Positions 7,964-14,902 of a stretch of DNA of 15,746 bases are shown here, in pieces; the stretch's first letter is position 1, and each line of letters starts with the position of its first letter. The notes under the pieces are model-generated. The model did no database searches. It saw nothing but the letters and a program-made list of their open reading frames with translations, and was not told the origin of the DNA. This DNA comes from an uncultured Ruminococcus sp. (GTDB lineage Bacteria; Bacillota; Clostridia; Oscillospirales; Ruminococcaceae), in NCBI GenBank assembly GCA_900553335.1, contig USCU01000006.1:1-15746 (forward strand). The letters run 5' to 3'. The position numbers were made by a program, and so were the translations under genes.

Positions 7964-7993
7964 TTGACAGATTTAACAGATTTCTGTTAGAAT
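7964..7993 (+). promoter_or_regulatory. Promoter of the SGNH hydrolase gene with palindrome in the spacer
   Basis: A consensus -35 TTGACA (7964-7969) and -10 TAGAAT (7988-7993) are 18 nt apart. The spacer contains a palindrome TAACAGA-TT-TCTGTTA (7974-7989), and ACAGATTT occurs twice in direct orientation (7967-7974, 7976-7983). A protein bound here would block polymerase. The sequence between the two divergent promoters (7856-7963) is AT-rich and shows nothing else I can name. Confidence 0.6.
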
Positions 7994-8030
7994 TAATCAC
8001 ATACGGAAGTAATATGCAAGGTGGAAACAA

Positions 8031-9383
8031 ATGACTAAAAGACATAAAACAATAATATCTCTTTTTGTTTTGCTTATATCCATTGTGGGAATTTTTACGG
8101 TATACAGCCTATACGGAAGAAGTATTATATCAAAAGCAGAGTCGGTACTTGAAAAAAAGAAGAGTACAGAGTATTTTAAGGTAAGCGATCTTCAAGTTGA
8201 CAAAACGCTTGTCAACAGCGTTACTTTGAGCTGGAATAAATTATCTAAAGCTGACGGCTATAATATATTTAAGTATGATTATATATCCGGCAAATGGATA
8301 AATATTGCTGATACTCATAAAAACAATACTGAGTATACGGTTGTCGGACTTAACGGAGGTCTGGAATACAGGTTTGCTGTAAACGGATATACAGCGGATT
8401 ACAATGAAGTAGCTAACAGTGCAGAAAGCTTATCTGAAATTACCGCCGTGACGAATATTTTTGATGTAAGCGGAATATCAGTATCTTCAAGCAAAGGGAT
8501 ACATAAGATTTCTTGGAACGAATCATCAGGAGCTGACGGATATATAATTTATTACTGGGATAACGTAAACAACAGCTTTGTGGAAAAGAAAAAAACACTT
8601 TTGACATACAGTTTTATCTATGAAATCGAAGAGGCTCCAAAACTTGTTGCAGTAAAAGCGTATAAATATATCGGAGAAACTCAGTCTCAAAGCGAGAATT
8701 ATTGCGTATTGGATCTTGCAACGAGTAAGAAGAGCCTTACGGTATATGCAGAAGGTGATTCAATAGCTTATGGCGCAGGGGCAAGCGGATATTCTTATGC
8801 TGATATACTTCGTGACGGTTACGGCTTCGGTATTACAAAAACAGCTGTAAACGGCTCGACGTTTGCTCAAAACATATCTGATGAAAAGGATATAACTAAA
8901 AGGGTGTTAAAGAATTTTAATACAGGTTATGATTATGCATTGATTGAAGGCGGAGTAAATGATTATTATTTCAGTATGCCGCTCGGAGAGGTTTCAGAGC
9001 CTTTAACTGAGGAATTTGATACCGCAACTACTTGCGGAGGACTCGAATCAATATTTTATCACATAAGAAAAGCTTCTCCAGATACACGTATTTATTTTTT
9101 AGTAACGCATAAAACAAACAATTTTGACAGCGTAAAAAATAAACTGGGGCTTACATATCTTGATTATTATAACGCTATTTTAAATATATGCAGTAAATAC
9201 TGTGTTTCTGTTATAGACTGCCATGAAGATTGCGCTCTTGATACGTCTGATGAAGCAATGAAAAAGGCATATACTGTTAAGAAAGCTTCATACCCTGACG
9301 GTGATGGAATACACCCTAATTTGGAGGGATATAAGAAGTATTATATGCCTGCGATTTTGAGTGCATTGAAGATAAAGGAGTAA
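8031..9383 (+). CDS. Membrane-tethered SGNH/GDSL hydrolase with two fibronectin III-like domains
   Basis: The 450-residue product begins with an uncleaved-looking membrane anchor (8-27), so the rest is extracellular. Two fibronectin type III-like domains follow (about 50-140, SVTLSWNKLSKADGYNIFKY...YTVVGLNGGLEYRFAV; and about 145-230, HKISWNESSGADGYIIYY). The SGNH hydrolase domain (236-446) has all four blocks: GDSIAYG with nucleophile Ser244, NGS with Gly275, GGVND with Asn310, and DGIHPN with Asp425 and His428. Such enzymes usually remove acetyl or other acyl groups from polysaccharides or lipids; the substrate here is unknown. The ATG has AAGGTGG 6 nt upstream. Expression may be controlled by the palindrome in its promoter, which resembles one in the divergent operon promoter. 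Confidence 0.9.
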   Translation: MTKRHKTIISLFVLLISIVGIFTVYSLYGRSIISKAESVLEKKKSTEYFKVSDLQVDKTLVNSVTLSWNKLSKADGYNIFKYDYISGKWINIADTHKNNTEYTVVGLNGGLEYRFAVNGYTADYNEVANSAESLSEITAVTNIFDVSGISVSSSKGIHKISWNESSGADGYIIYYWDNVNNSFVEKKKTLLTYSFIYEIEEAPKLVAVKAYKYIGETQSQSENYCVLDLATSKKSLTVYAEGDSIAYGAGASGYSYADILRDGYGFGITKTAVNGSTFAQNISDEKDITKRVLKNFNTGYDYALIEGGVNDYYFSMPLGEVSEPLTEEFDTATTCGGLESIFYHIRKASPDTRIYFLVTHKTNNFDSVKNKLGLTYLDYYNAILNICSKYCVSVIDCHEDCALDTSDEAMKKAYTVKKASYPDGDGIHPNLEGYKKYYMPAILSALKIKE

Positions 9384-9399
9384 GAAATAGCAATGGATA

Positions 9400-9640
9400 A
9401 TTTTCTTTTAAAAGGAAACCGGAGCAAGTCTTGCTTTGCTCTGGATTGTGAGAGCCGCATGAAAAAAATATTTGGATAGGTTTGAACTCTCGTAATTTCC
9501 CGTAAAAGGTTGGTAGCGAGCCAAAGCCGTTGTGAATGCGTTTACAAGTGAGCGGGCGATGTGAGCGTGACCTTTTGCGAAAAGGAGGAGCGGCAGCGTG
9601 GCGGACCAAAAGGGGTATTAAATAAAATTGTGTAAAAAAC
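9400..9640. repeat. GC-rich gene-free block, possible dispersed repeat or structured RNA
   Basis: The 300-base gap between the SGNH hydrolase and tRNA-Ala holds no credible gene. The block is visibly richer in G and C than its surroundings. It carries a stem CCGGAGCAA / TTGCTCTGG (about 9420-9445), a perfect hairpin CCTTTT-GCG-AAAAGG (9571-9585), and AAAAGGT (9504-9510), which can pair with ACCTTTT (9570-9576), giving alternative folds. Many tRNA-flanking spacers in related genomes hold similar repeated filler; I cannot confirm copies elsewhere. A minus-strand open frame across it also runs through the tRNA and is not a gene. Confidence 0.3.
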
Positions 9641-9647
9641 GTGTATG

Positions 9648-9678
9648 CAAAAATAAAACGCCCTAAAATGGGGCGTTT
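9648..9678 (-). terminator. Intrinsic terminator for tRNA-Ala
   Basis: On the minus strand, AAACGCCC (9678-9671), a 7-nt loop and GGGCGTTT (9663-9656) form an 8-bp stem followed by a T-rich tail (TTTTATTTTT). It lies 9 nt past the tRNA 3' end. Confidence 0.88.
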
Positions 9679-9687
9679 CCATATATT

Positions 9688-9763
<76 letters not shown>

Positions 9764-9780
9764 TTGTTTTTATTGATATT

Positions 9781-9809
9781 ATTATACCACTTTGAAGCTG
9801 GAAAAGCAA
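9781..9809 (-). promoter_or_regulatory. Promoter of tRNA-Ala
   Basis: On the minus strand, -35 TTGCTT (9809-9804) and a perfect -10 TATAAT (9786-9781) are 17 nt apart. The -10 ends 17 nt before the tRNA 5' end, so the primary transcript would carry only a short leader. Confidence 0.8.
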
Positions 9810-9847
9810 GTAGCTTGGAGAATAATTAGAAACATTAAACTTTAGGT

Positions 9848-9882
9848 AACATGTTGACAATGTTGATACTGAAGTATATAAT
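9848..9882 (+). promoter_or_regulatory. Perfect-consensus promoter with repeats over the -35
   Basis: TTGACA (9854-9859), a 17-nt spacer and TATAAT (9877-9882) match the housekeeping consensus exactly. The -35 lies in a tandem 9-bp repeat, ATGTTGACA then ATGTTGATA (9851-9868), and between inverted AACAT (9848-9852) and ATGTT (9860-9864). A strong promoter with repeats covering its -35 may be repressed. It drives the gene at 9951. Confidence 0.75.
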
Positions 9883-9950
9883 TTAAAAGTAAACTAATTA
9901 TGGATATACTCTGAAAATCCATATAATGTACAGTAAAGGAGGATATGCAT

Positions 9951-10718
9951 ATGACCAGAAAATATTTAGGTCAGCACGAAAACTCAAAAGTCGATATTAT
10001 AGCCGGAGTAATTTTCATGATGGCTTCCTTTATGAGCATCTTGAAGATTGAGGTTATTATCGCTTCAAGTGTAAACGTAAGAGCAAGGGTAAATAGTACG
10101 GGATTAGGTATAATTGAAACCGTCGGAATGAATCTGCCGCTTTTGATACCGATACTTTTTGCACTGTTTAGTATTTGTTTTGCAAAGAAAAAAGGTTCGA
10201 TGCTAAGCATACCGTTATTTATATGGTCAGGCGGAGCAATTATCGGAGATATAATAAAGTTTATTTTTACAGAAGATAATGATGTAATGGATATCGTAAC
10301 AACCTGCATTGTTATGTGTGCTCATATAACGTTGGTTATGGTGATAACGCTTACTTTTTACGGTGTAATCAGGAGCGGACGTCTTATGGGATTTACTATT
10401 TTGATCACGGTTACTGTTAAACTGATCTGTGTATTTTTACAGGATACGGTCGATTCAAGGATTGCTGTAAGCATAACGGGAATTATAGCGCATATTCTGT
10501 TTTGCATAGCTCTTGTGGCTCTCTCGTTTTCTCTTGATAGATTTGAGGAGGAATATGAGCCTGAAAACACAGTTACAAATCAAGCTCAGTACATAGCTCC
10601 GGTGTATCAATCGAATGCAGAGGTTTTAACTGATAATGCAGCCGGTTATTGCACAAAATGCGGATCGGTGATAAGTCAGAATTCAAAATTCTGTTCAAAA
10701 TGCGGAAACAAGATTTAA
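9951..10718 (+). CDS. Polytopic membrane protein with C-terminal zinc ribbon
   Basis: The start is the ATG at 9951: AAAGGAGG (9935-9942) sits 8 nt before it, while the in-frame ATG at 9945 is only 2 nt from the ribosome site. The 255-residue product has about six membrane segments (roughly 15-40, 57-78, 85-106, 112-138, 146-164, 172-194), an acidic linker (198-230) and a C-terminal zinc-ribbon. The ribbon motif is YCTKCGSVISQNSKFCSKCGNKI split as Cys234-x2-Cys237 and Cys248-x2-Cys251. Such ribbons on the cytoplasmic face of membrane proteins are common in Firmicutes, and their partners are usually unknown. No transporter or enzyme family is recognised. It is transcribed alone from a perfect-consensus promoter; no clear terminator follows. 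Confidence 0.82.
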   Translation: MTRKYLGQHENSKVDIIAGVIFMMASFMSILKIEVIIASSVNVRARVNSTGLGIIETVGMNLPLLIPILFALFSICFAKKKGSMLSIPLFIWSGGAIIGDIIKFIFTEDNDVMDIVTTCIVMCAHITLVMVITLTFYGVIRSGRLMGFTILITVTVKLICVFLQDTVDSRIAVSITGIIAHILFCIALVALSFSLDRFEEEYEPENTVTNQAQYIAPVYQSNAEVLTDNAAGYCTKCGSVISQNSKFCSKCGNKI

Positions 10719-10757
10719 TTTTAAAAAAATTAATTTGAGTATAAATACTATTTATTT

Positions 10758-10788
10758 TGGTATACTATATTAAAGTACATTAAAGTAC
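10758..10788 (+). promoter_or_regulatory. Possible extended -10 promoter with tandem 10-bp repeat
   Basis: TGG-TATACT (10758-10766) fits an extended -10 box, with no good -35 at standard spacing. Immediately downstream ATTAAAGTAC occurs twice in tandem (10769-10778, 10779-10788), covering the expected transcription start. This could be an operator or chance in AT-rich sequence. Confidence 0.3.
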
Positions 10789-10810
10789 GCCCAAAAGATT
10801 CCTGAACGGC

Positions 10811-10839
10811 TTGCAATATTTGTATAAATATGATATACT
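10811..10839 (+). promoter_or_regulatory. Promoter of the Cys/Asp-rich small protein gene
   Basis: -35 TTGCAA (10811-10816) and -10 TATACT (10834-10839) are 17 nt apart, and the start codon follows 41 nt after the -10 box. Confidence 0.65.
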
Positions 10840-10880
10840 AAAACCAGGAATTATGCCTATTGGCAAAAGGAGTGTTAATT

Positions 10881-11141
10881 ATGGATAAATTTTTAAAGTT
10901 GGTAGGATTTATAGCTGTTATCGGTGCGGCTGCAGCTGCTGTCACGGTTTTCCTAAAGAAAAAGAGCGAAAAGGAACAGTATGACTATGAGGAAGAGTTC
11001 GATGAGTGCTTTGACGATTGCTGCTGTTCTGATTGCTATGACGATTGTGATGAATGCTGTGCAGACGAAGTTGAGCCGGAAAAGAGCGAGGAGGAGATTT
11101 TGGACTCCGTAGAAGAGGAGGTAGAAAGCACAGAGGAATAA
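10881..11141 (+). CDS. Small membrane protein with Cys/Asp-rich cluster
   Basis: This 86-residue product starts at the ATG at 10881, with AAAGGAG 8 nt upstream; an upstream TTG lies before the ribosome site. A single membrane helix (about 6-26, rich in Ala, Ile and Val) is followed by KKKSEKEQYDYEEEFDE. A dense cluster of nine cysteines among aspartates follows (about 40-60, ECFDDCCC...CDECC), then a Glu-rich tail. The cluster suggests metal binding or redox chemistry on the cytoplasmic side (positive-inside rule: KKK directly after the helix), but no known metal-site spacing is recognised. Similar short acidic, Cys-rich membrane proteins occur in gut Clostridia as hypothetical proteins. It has its own promoter and terminator, so it is a monocistronic gene. 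Confidence 0.78.
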   Translation: MDKFLKLVGFIAVIGAAAAAVTVFLKKKSEKEQYDYEEEFDECFDDCCCSDCYDDCDECCADEVEPEKSEEEILDSVEEEVESTEE

Positions 11142-11160
11142 GAAGTTTTTCGGGTAACCT

Positions 11161-11195
11161 ATCCGTCTTTTGCGATTTGCGGAAGGCGGATTTTT
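11161..11195 (+). terminator. Intrinsic terminator after the Cys-rich protein
   Basis: A 13-bp stem, ATCCGTCTTTTGC (11161-11173) with GCGGAAGGCGGAT (11179-11191) including four G-U pairs, has a 5-nt loop GATTT and is followed by TTTT. It starts 19 nt after the stop codon. Confidence 0.85.
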
Positions 11196-11213
11196 GTATT
11201 TCAAAGATCATTT

Positions 11214-11243
11214 TTGCACATACTTAATATGATTAAATAAAAT
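11214..11243 (+). promoter_or_regulatory. Weak candidate promoter for the isochorismatase-family gene
   Basis: TTGCAC (11214-11219) and TAAAAT (11238-11243) are 18 nt apart between the preceding terminator and the ribosome site. Other placements are possible in this AT-rich gap. Confidence 0.35.
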
Positions 11244-11260
11244 TTAAGGAGAGAGTGTAA

Positions 11261-11827
11261 ATGTTCAAGCAGGATTTAATACTTGTTACAGATATGCAGA
11301 AGGTTTATTTAAAAGGGGAAAAGTGGGCTTGCAAGAATATAGATTCTGCATTGGAAAATATTATAAAGCTTTTAAATAAATGTGAGTGCGAAGTAATCTT
11401 TACAGCATTTTTGCCCCCTAAAAGTCCATTGGGCCAATGGAAGACGTATAATCTTGTGAATGCTGATGTTAATTCATCTCCCCAAAAGAGTGAAATAATT
11501 GATAAGTTAAAGCCCTATACAGAACGGTATCCTTTGGTCTTTAAGGACAGATACTCTTCTTTGTCAAATGAAAAGGTGAGGGAAGCGGCTTATAATACAA
11601 TAAATAACAACGGACGAGTTGTGCTTACAGGAGTAGTGTCAGAGTGCTGTGTTTTATCAACCGCTATGGCGGCTATTGATATGGGATGCAAGGTAATATA
11701 TCTTAATGATGCTGTTGCCGGAAGTAATAAAGAATCTGAAAAAGCGGCAGGGCTTATTATTCACGGAATGCAGCCGGTACATGCGAAGATTATGGCGACA
11801 AAGGACTATCTTAAGGAGCAAACTTAA
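11261..11827 (+). CDS. Isochorismatase/nicotinamidase-family cysteine hydrolase
   Basis: The 188-residue alpha/beta hydrolase has the family triad: Asp11 in LVTDMQ, Lys95 in VFKDRYSS, and the nucleophile Cys130 in TGVVSECCVLSTAM. Cys129 lies next to it, but Cys130-Val fits the usual Cys-Val pair, and Val125-Val126 marks the conserved cis-peptide region. Members hydrolyse nicotinamide, pyrazinamide, carbamates or isochorismate. The Asp-x-His-type metal ligands of true nicotinamidases are not evident here (AFLPPKSPLGQW instead), so a metal-free carbamoyl- or amide-hydrolase activity is as likely as PncA. GGAGAGAG precedes the ATG. It is a single gene between a terminator and the lysA promoter. 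Confidence 0.88.
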   Translation: MFKQDLILVTDMQKVYLKGEKWACKNIDSALENIIKLLNKCECEVIFTAFLPPKSPLGQWKTYNLVNADVNSSPQKSEIIDKLKPYTERYPLVFKDRYSSLSNEKVREAAYNTINNNGRVVLTGVVSECCVLSTAMAAIDMGCKVIYLNDAVAGSNKESEKAAGLIIHGMQPVHAKIMATKDYLKEQT

Positions 11828-11859
11828 GCCTTAGCGCACACAATTTGTAGATTTTTGTC

Positions 11860-11888
11860 TTGACACTCAAAAGTACGGATGCTATAAT
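11860..11888 (+). promoter_or_regulatory. Perfect-consensus promoter of lysA-guaA
   Basis: TTGACA (11860-11865), a 17-nt spacer and TATAAT (11883-11888) match the consensus exactly. The leader to the lysA start is only about 35 nt, leaving no room for a lysine riboswitch, T-box or attenuator. Confidence 0.88.
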
Positions 11889-11930
11889 GAATTATGTATT
11901 TTTTATTTTAATATGAGAGGAAAATGAAAT

Positions 11931-13187
11931 TTGAAAAAACCGTTTGTTACAAAAGAAAAAATCGAAGAAATAGTAAAGACATACCCTACGCCTTTTCATA
12001 TTTATGATGAGAAGGGAATAAGAGAAAATGCAAGAAGAGTTAATAAAGCTTTTTCTTGGAACAAAGGATTCAAAGAGTTTTTCGCTGTAAAGGCAACTCC
12101 TACTCCTAAGATATTGCAAATTCTCAAAGAAGAAGGCTGCGGAGTAGATTGTTCTTCATATACTGAGCTTTTGATGAGTGAAGCCTGCGGATTTAAGGGT
12201 GAGGAGATTATGTTTTCTTCAAACGTAACGCCTGATGAGGATTATATTCTGGCTCATAAGCTTGGAGCTAACATAAACCTTGACGATTTTACGCATATTG
12301 AAATTCTTGAAAGACTTACGGGAATACCTGAAACGATCTGCTGCCGTTTTAATCCGGGAGGACACTTTGAGCTTCATAATCAGATTATGGACAACCCCGG
12401 AGATTCCAAATACGGATTTACAAAAGAGCAGATAATAGAGGGATTTAAGATATTGAAGTCAAAGGGTGCAAAGTATTTCGGACTGCATTCATTTTTAGCT
12501 TCAAATACAGTTACAAACGCTTATTATCCGAAGCTTGCAAGAATTTTGTTTGAGCTTGCAGTTGAGCTTCAAAGGGAAACGGGAGTTAAATTCAAATTTA
12601 TAAATCTTTCGGGCGGAGTCGGAATCGCATATAAACCTGAGGACAAGCCGAATGACATCGAGGTAATAGGCGAAGGCGTAAGAAAAGCTTTTGAAGATAT
12701 TTTAGTTCCGGCAGGAATGGGAGATGTTGCGATCTATACGGAGCTTGGAAGATATATGCTTGCGCCGTACGGACATCTTATAGCAAAAGCAACTCACAAA
12801 AAGCACATTTACAAAGAGTATATCGGACTTGACGCTTGTGCGGCAAACCTTATGCGCCCGGCAATTTACGGAGCATATCATCACATAACGGTGTTGGGCA
12901 AGGAAAATGAACCTTGCGATCATAAATACGATATCACAGGAGGACTTTGCGAAAACAACGACAAGTTCGCCATTGACAGAATGCTTCCTGAAATTGATGT
13001 TGGTGATTATATTTGTATTCACGATACAGGAGCACATGGCTTTTCGATGGGATACAACTACAATGGAAAGCTCAGAAGCGCAGAGCTTCTTTTAAAAGAG
13101 GACGGAAGCGTTGAGATGATCAGACGTTCCGAAACTCCTGAGGATTATTTTTCAACATTCGACTTTACAGGGCTTTTTAATAAATAA
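11931..13187 (+). CDS. lysA: Diaminopimelate decarboxylase-type PLP enzyme (fold III)
   Basis: LysA removes CO2 from meso-diaminopimelate to give lysine. The 418-residue product has PLP-lysine Lys54 (FFAVKAT), His186 (GLHSFLAS), the glycine-rich phosphate loop SGGVG (227-231), ELGRYM (271-276), CENND (340-344) with the cross-subunit cysteine, and GAHGFSMGYNYNG (367-379). The usual HxGSQ motif is replaced by HSFLAS and EPGR by ELGR. This matches a branch found in Clostridia that is annotated as DAP decarboxylase but is divergent. A related amino-acid or polyamine-precursor decarboxylase activity cannot be excluded. The start is TTG at 11931, about 10 nt after GAGAGG; the nearby ATG at 11924 is out of frame. 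The product is of family length. guaA follows after 16 nt. Confidence 0.85.
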   Translation: MKKPFVTKEKIEEIVKTYPTPFHIYDEKGIRENARRVNKAFSWNKGFKEFFAVKATPTPKILQILKEEGCGVDCSSYTELLMSEACGFKGEEIMFSSNVTPDEDYILAHKLGANINLDDFTHIEILERLTGIPETICCRFNPGGHFELHNQIMDNPGDSKYGFTKEQIIEGFKILKSKGAKYFGLHSFLASNTVTNAYYPKLARILFELAVELQRETGVKFKFINLSGGVGIAYKPEDKPNDIEVIGEGVRKAFEDILVPAGMGDVAIYTELGRYMLAPYGHLIAKATHKKHIYKEYIGLDACAANLMRPAIYGAYHHITVLGKENEPCDHKYDITGGLCENNDKFAIDRMLPEIDVGDYICIHDTGAHGFSMGYNYNGKLRSAELLLKEDGSVEMIRRSETPEDYFSTFDFTGLFNK

Positions 13188-13203
13188 AATGGAGGGTAAG
13201 ACT

Positions 13204-14739
13204 TTGTTAAACGAAAAGGTTTTAGTTCTTGATTTCGGAGGACAGTACAATCAGCTTATCGCAAGACGTGTAAGAGATTTGAGCGTTTACGCAGAGATCA
13301 AGCCATACAGTACTCCTCTTGATGAAATCAAGTCGGGCGGTTACAAAGGAATTATTTTTACCGGAGGACCTAATTCTGTATATGACAAAAGTTCTCCGCA
13401 TTACACGGCTGAGATTTTAAAGATAGGAGTTCCAGTTCTCGGAATTTGTTACGGAAGCCAGCTTATCTCTTATATGCTTGGCGGAGAAGTATCTTCATGT
13501 AAAAAAAGCGAATACGGTAAAATAAACATAAAAAAGCTTTGTGAGAGTAAGCTTTTTAAAAATGTTCCTGAGGAAAGCGTAGTTTGGATGAGCCATACGG
13601 ATTACATAAGTGCTGTTCCAAATGGTTTTACCGTTACAGCTGCGTCGGAGGACTGTCCTTGCGCTGCGATGGAGAATGAAAATGAAAAAATATATGCGGT
13701 TCAGTTCCACCCTGAGGTTACTCACAGTGAATACGGTAAAGAAATTTTGAAAAACTTTCTTTACGAGGTGTGCGAGTGCAAGGGCGACTGGGTAATGGAT
13801 GATTTTATCGAATCAACTGTTTTGAAGCTTCGTGAACAGATCGGAGATAAAAAAGTCGTGCTAGGTCTTTCGGGAGGAGTCGATTCTTCCGTTGCTGCGG
13901 CATTGTTAAGCCGTGCTGTCGGCAATCAGCTGACCTGCGTTTTTGTGGATCAGGGCTTGATGAGAAAGGACGAGGGCGACTTTGTTGAGGAAACATTCAC
14001 ACGCCTTTTCGATATGCGTTTTGTAAGGGTGAATTGCGGTGATGTTTTCATTGAAAAGCTTAAGGGAATTACGGATCCTGAGGAGAAAAGACGAGTTATC
14101 GGCACAGAGTTTTACAATGTTTTCTGGGGAAAGATCAGAGAAGAAGCTGACGGAGGATTTTTTGCACAGGGAACGATTTATCCGGACCGCATAGAAAGCG
14201 GAAAGGGAGATGCGGACAAGATCAAAACTCACCATAATCAGGTGAAAATGCCTGATGACATCAAATTTGAGGACGTTATCGAGCCGCTTGGCGATTTATT
14301 CAAAGACGAGGTAAGGCGAGTTGGAGAAAAGCTTGGAATTCCTCATGAGCTTGTTTGGCGTCAGCCGTTCCCGGGACCTGGACTCGGAGTAAGAATACTC
14401 GGAGAGATCACTAAAGAAAAGATAAAAGTTTTACAGGAAGCGGACGCAGTTTTCAGAGATGAAATGAAAAAGAGCGGACTTGAAGAAAGTTTGAGCCAGT
14501 TTTTCGCTGTTTTGCCTGATGTAAGAACGGTTGGAGTTATGGGAGATCACAGAACCTACGATCATCTTATTGCTATCAGAGCGGTAACGACTGATGATTT
14601 TATGACTGCCGACTGGGCAAGAATTCCGTTCGATGTTTTGGCGAGGGTTTCTAACAGACTTACGAACGAGGTTGAACACGTCAACAGAGTAGTATACGAT
14701 ATAACCTCAAAACCGCCCGGAACGGTGGAGTGGGAATAA
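13204..14739 (+). CDS. guaA: GMP synthase (glutamine-hydrolysing)
   Basis: GuaA converts XMP to GMP using ATP and glutamine. The N-terminal glutamine amidotransferase domain carries catalytic Cys82 (GICYGSQ), His169 and Glu171 (FHPEVTHSEYG). The ATP-pyrophosphatase domain has the P-loop SGGVDSS (223-229). The C-terminal dimerisation and XMP-binding region is intact (WRQPFPGPGLGVR, KPPGTVEWE at the end). I choose TTG at 13204 because GGAGGG (13191-13196) is 7 nt upstream and MLNEKVLVLDFGGQYNQ aligns with the usual start. The in-frame ATG at 13189 has no ribosome site and overlaps that sequence. The resulting 511 residues is normal. It is co-transcribed with lysA. No purine riboswitch or strong T-rich terminator is seen next to it; an imperfect stem occurs at 14747-14769. 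Confidence 0.97.
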   Translation: MLNEKVLVLDFGGQYNQLIARRVRDLSVYAEIKPYSTPLDEIKSGGYKGIIFTGGPNSVYDKSSPHYTAEILKIGVPVLGICYGSQLISYMLGGEVSSCKKSEYGKINIKKLCESKLFKNVPEESVVWMSHTDYISAVPNGFTVTAASEDCPCAAMENENEKIYAVQFHPEVTHSEYGKEILKNFLYEVCECKGDWVMDDFIESTVLKLREQIGDKKVVLGLSGGVDSSVAAALLSRAVGNQLTCVFVDQGLMRKDEGDFVEETFTRLFDMRFVRVNCGDVFIEKLKGITDPEEKRRVIGTEFYNVFWGKIREEADGGFFAQGTIYPDRIESGKGDADKIKTHHNQVKMPDDIKFEDVIEPLGDLFKDEVRRVGEKLGIPHELVWRQPFPGPGLGVRILGEITKEKIKVLQEADAVFRDEMKKSGLEESLSQFFAVLPDVRTVGVMGDHRTYDHLIAIRAVTTDDFMTADWARIPFDVLARVSNRLTNEVEHVNRVVYDITSKPPGTVEWE

Positions 14740-14756
14740 GTTGAGAAATCCGGTAT

Positions 14757-14897
14757 TTATACGGGTTTGCGGCATTTCAAAAGGTCTTTTGATAAGAATT
14801 TGATAACGGTCGTATAAGAGCCATTATTCTTGTAATCCAGCGGTTTATAGGTTACAGAATGATTTTGATTTGGTTTTGTATGACGAAATAAATCCAT
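14757..14897 (-). CDS. Possible 46-residue small protein or repeat-encoded ORF
   Basis: An ATG at 14897 opens a 46-codon minus-strand frame ending in TAA at 14757, 17 nt from the convergent guaA stop. The product MDLFRHTKPNQ... is basic and polar, with an amphipathic-looking end (TVIKFLSKDLLKCRKPV). The codon choice looks ordinary for this genome, but the ribosome site (AAGGGC) is weak and the frame begins only 6 nt past a strong hairpin (14903-14944). It has no recognised family. It might be a decayed gene end or part of a dispersed intergenic repeat. Confidence 0.3.
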   Translation of the reverse strand: MDLFRHTKPNQNHSVTYKPLDYKNNGSYTTVIKFLSKDLLKCRKPV

Positions 14898-14902
14898 ATT
14901 AT

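Noticed and set aside
11889..11930. Lysine riboswitch or T-box before lysA
   Set aside because: Only about 35 nt lie between the likely transcription start and the start codon, and no leader hairpin is present.
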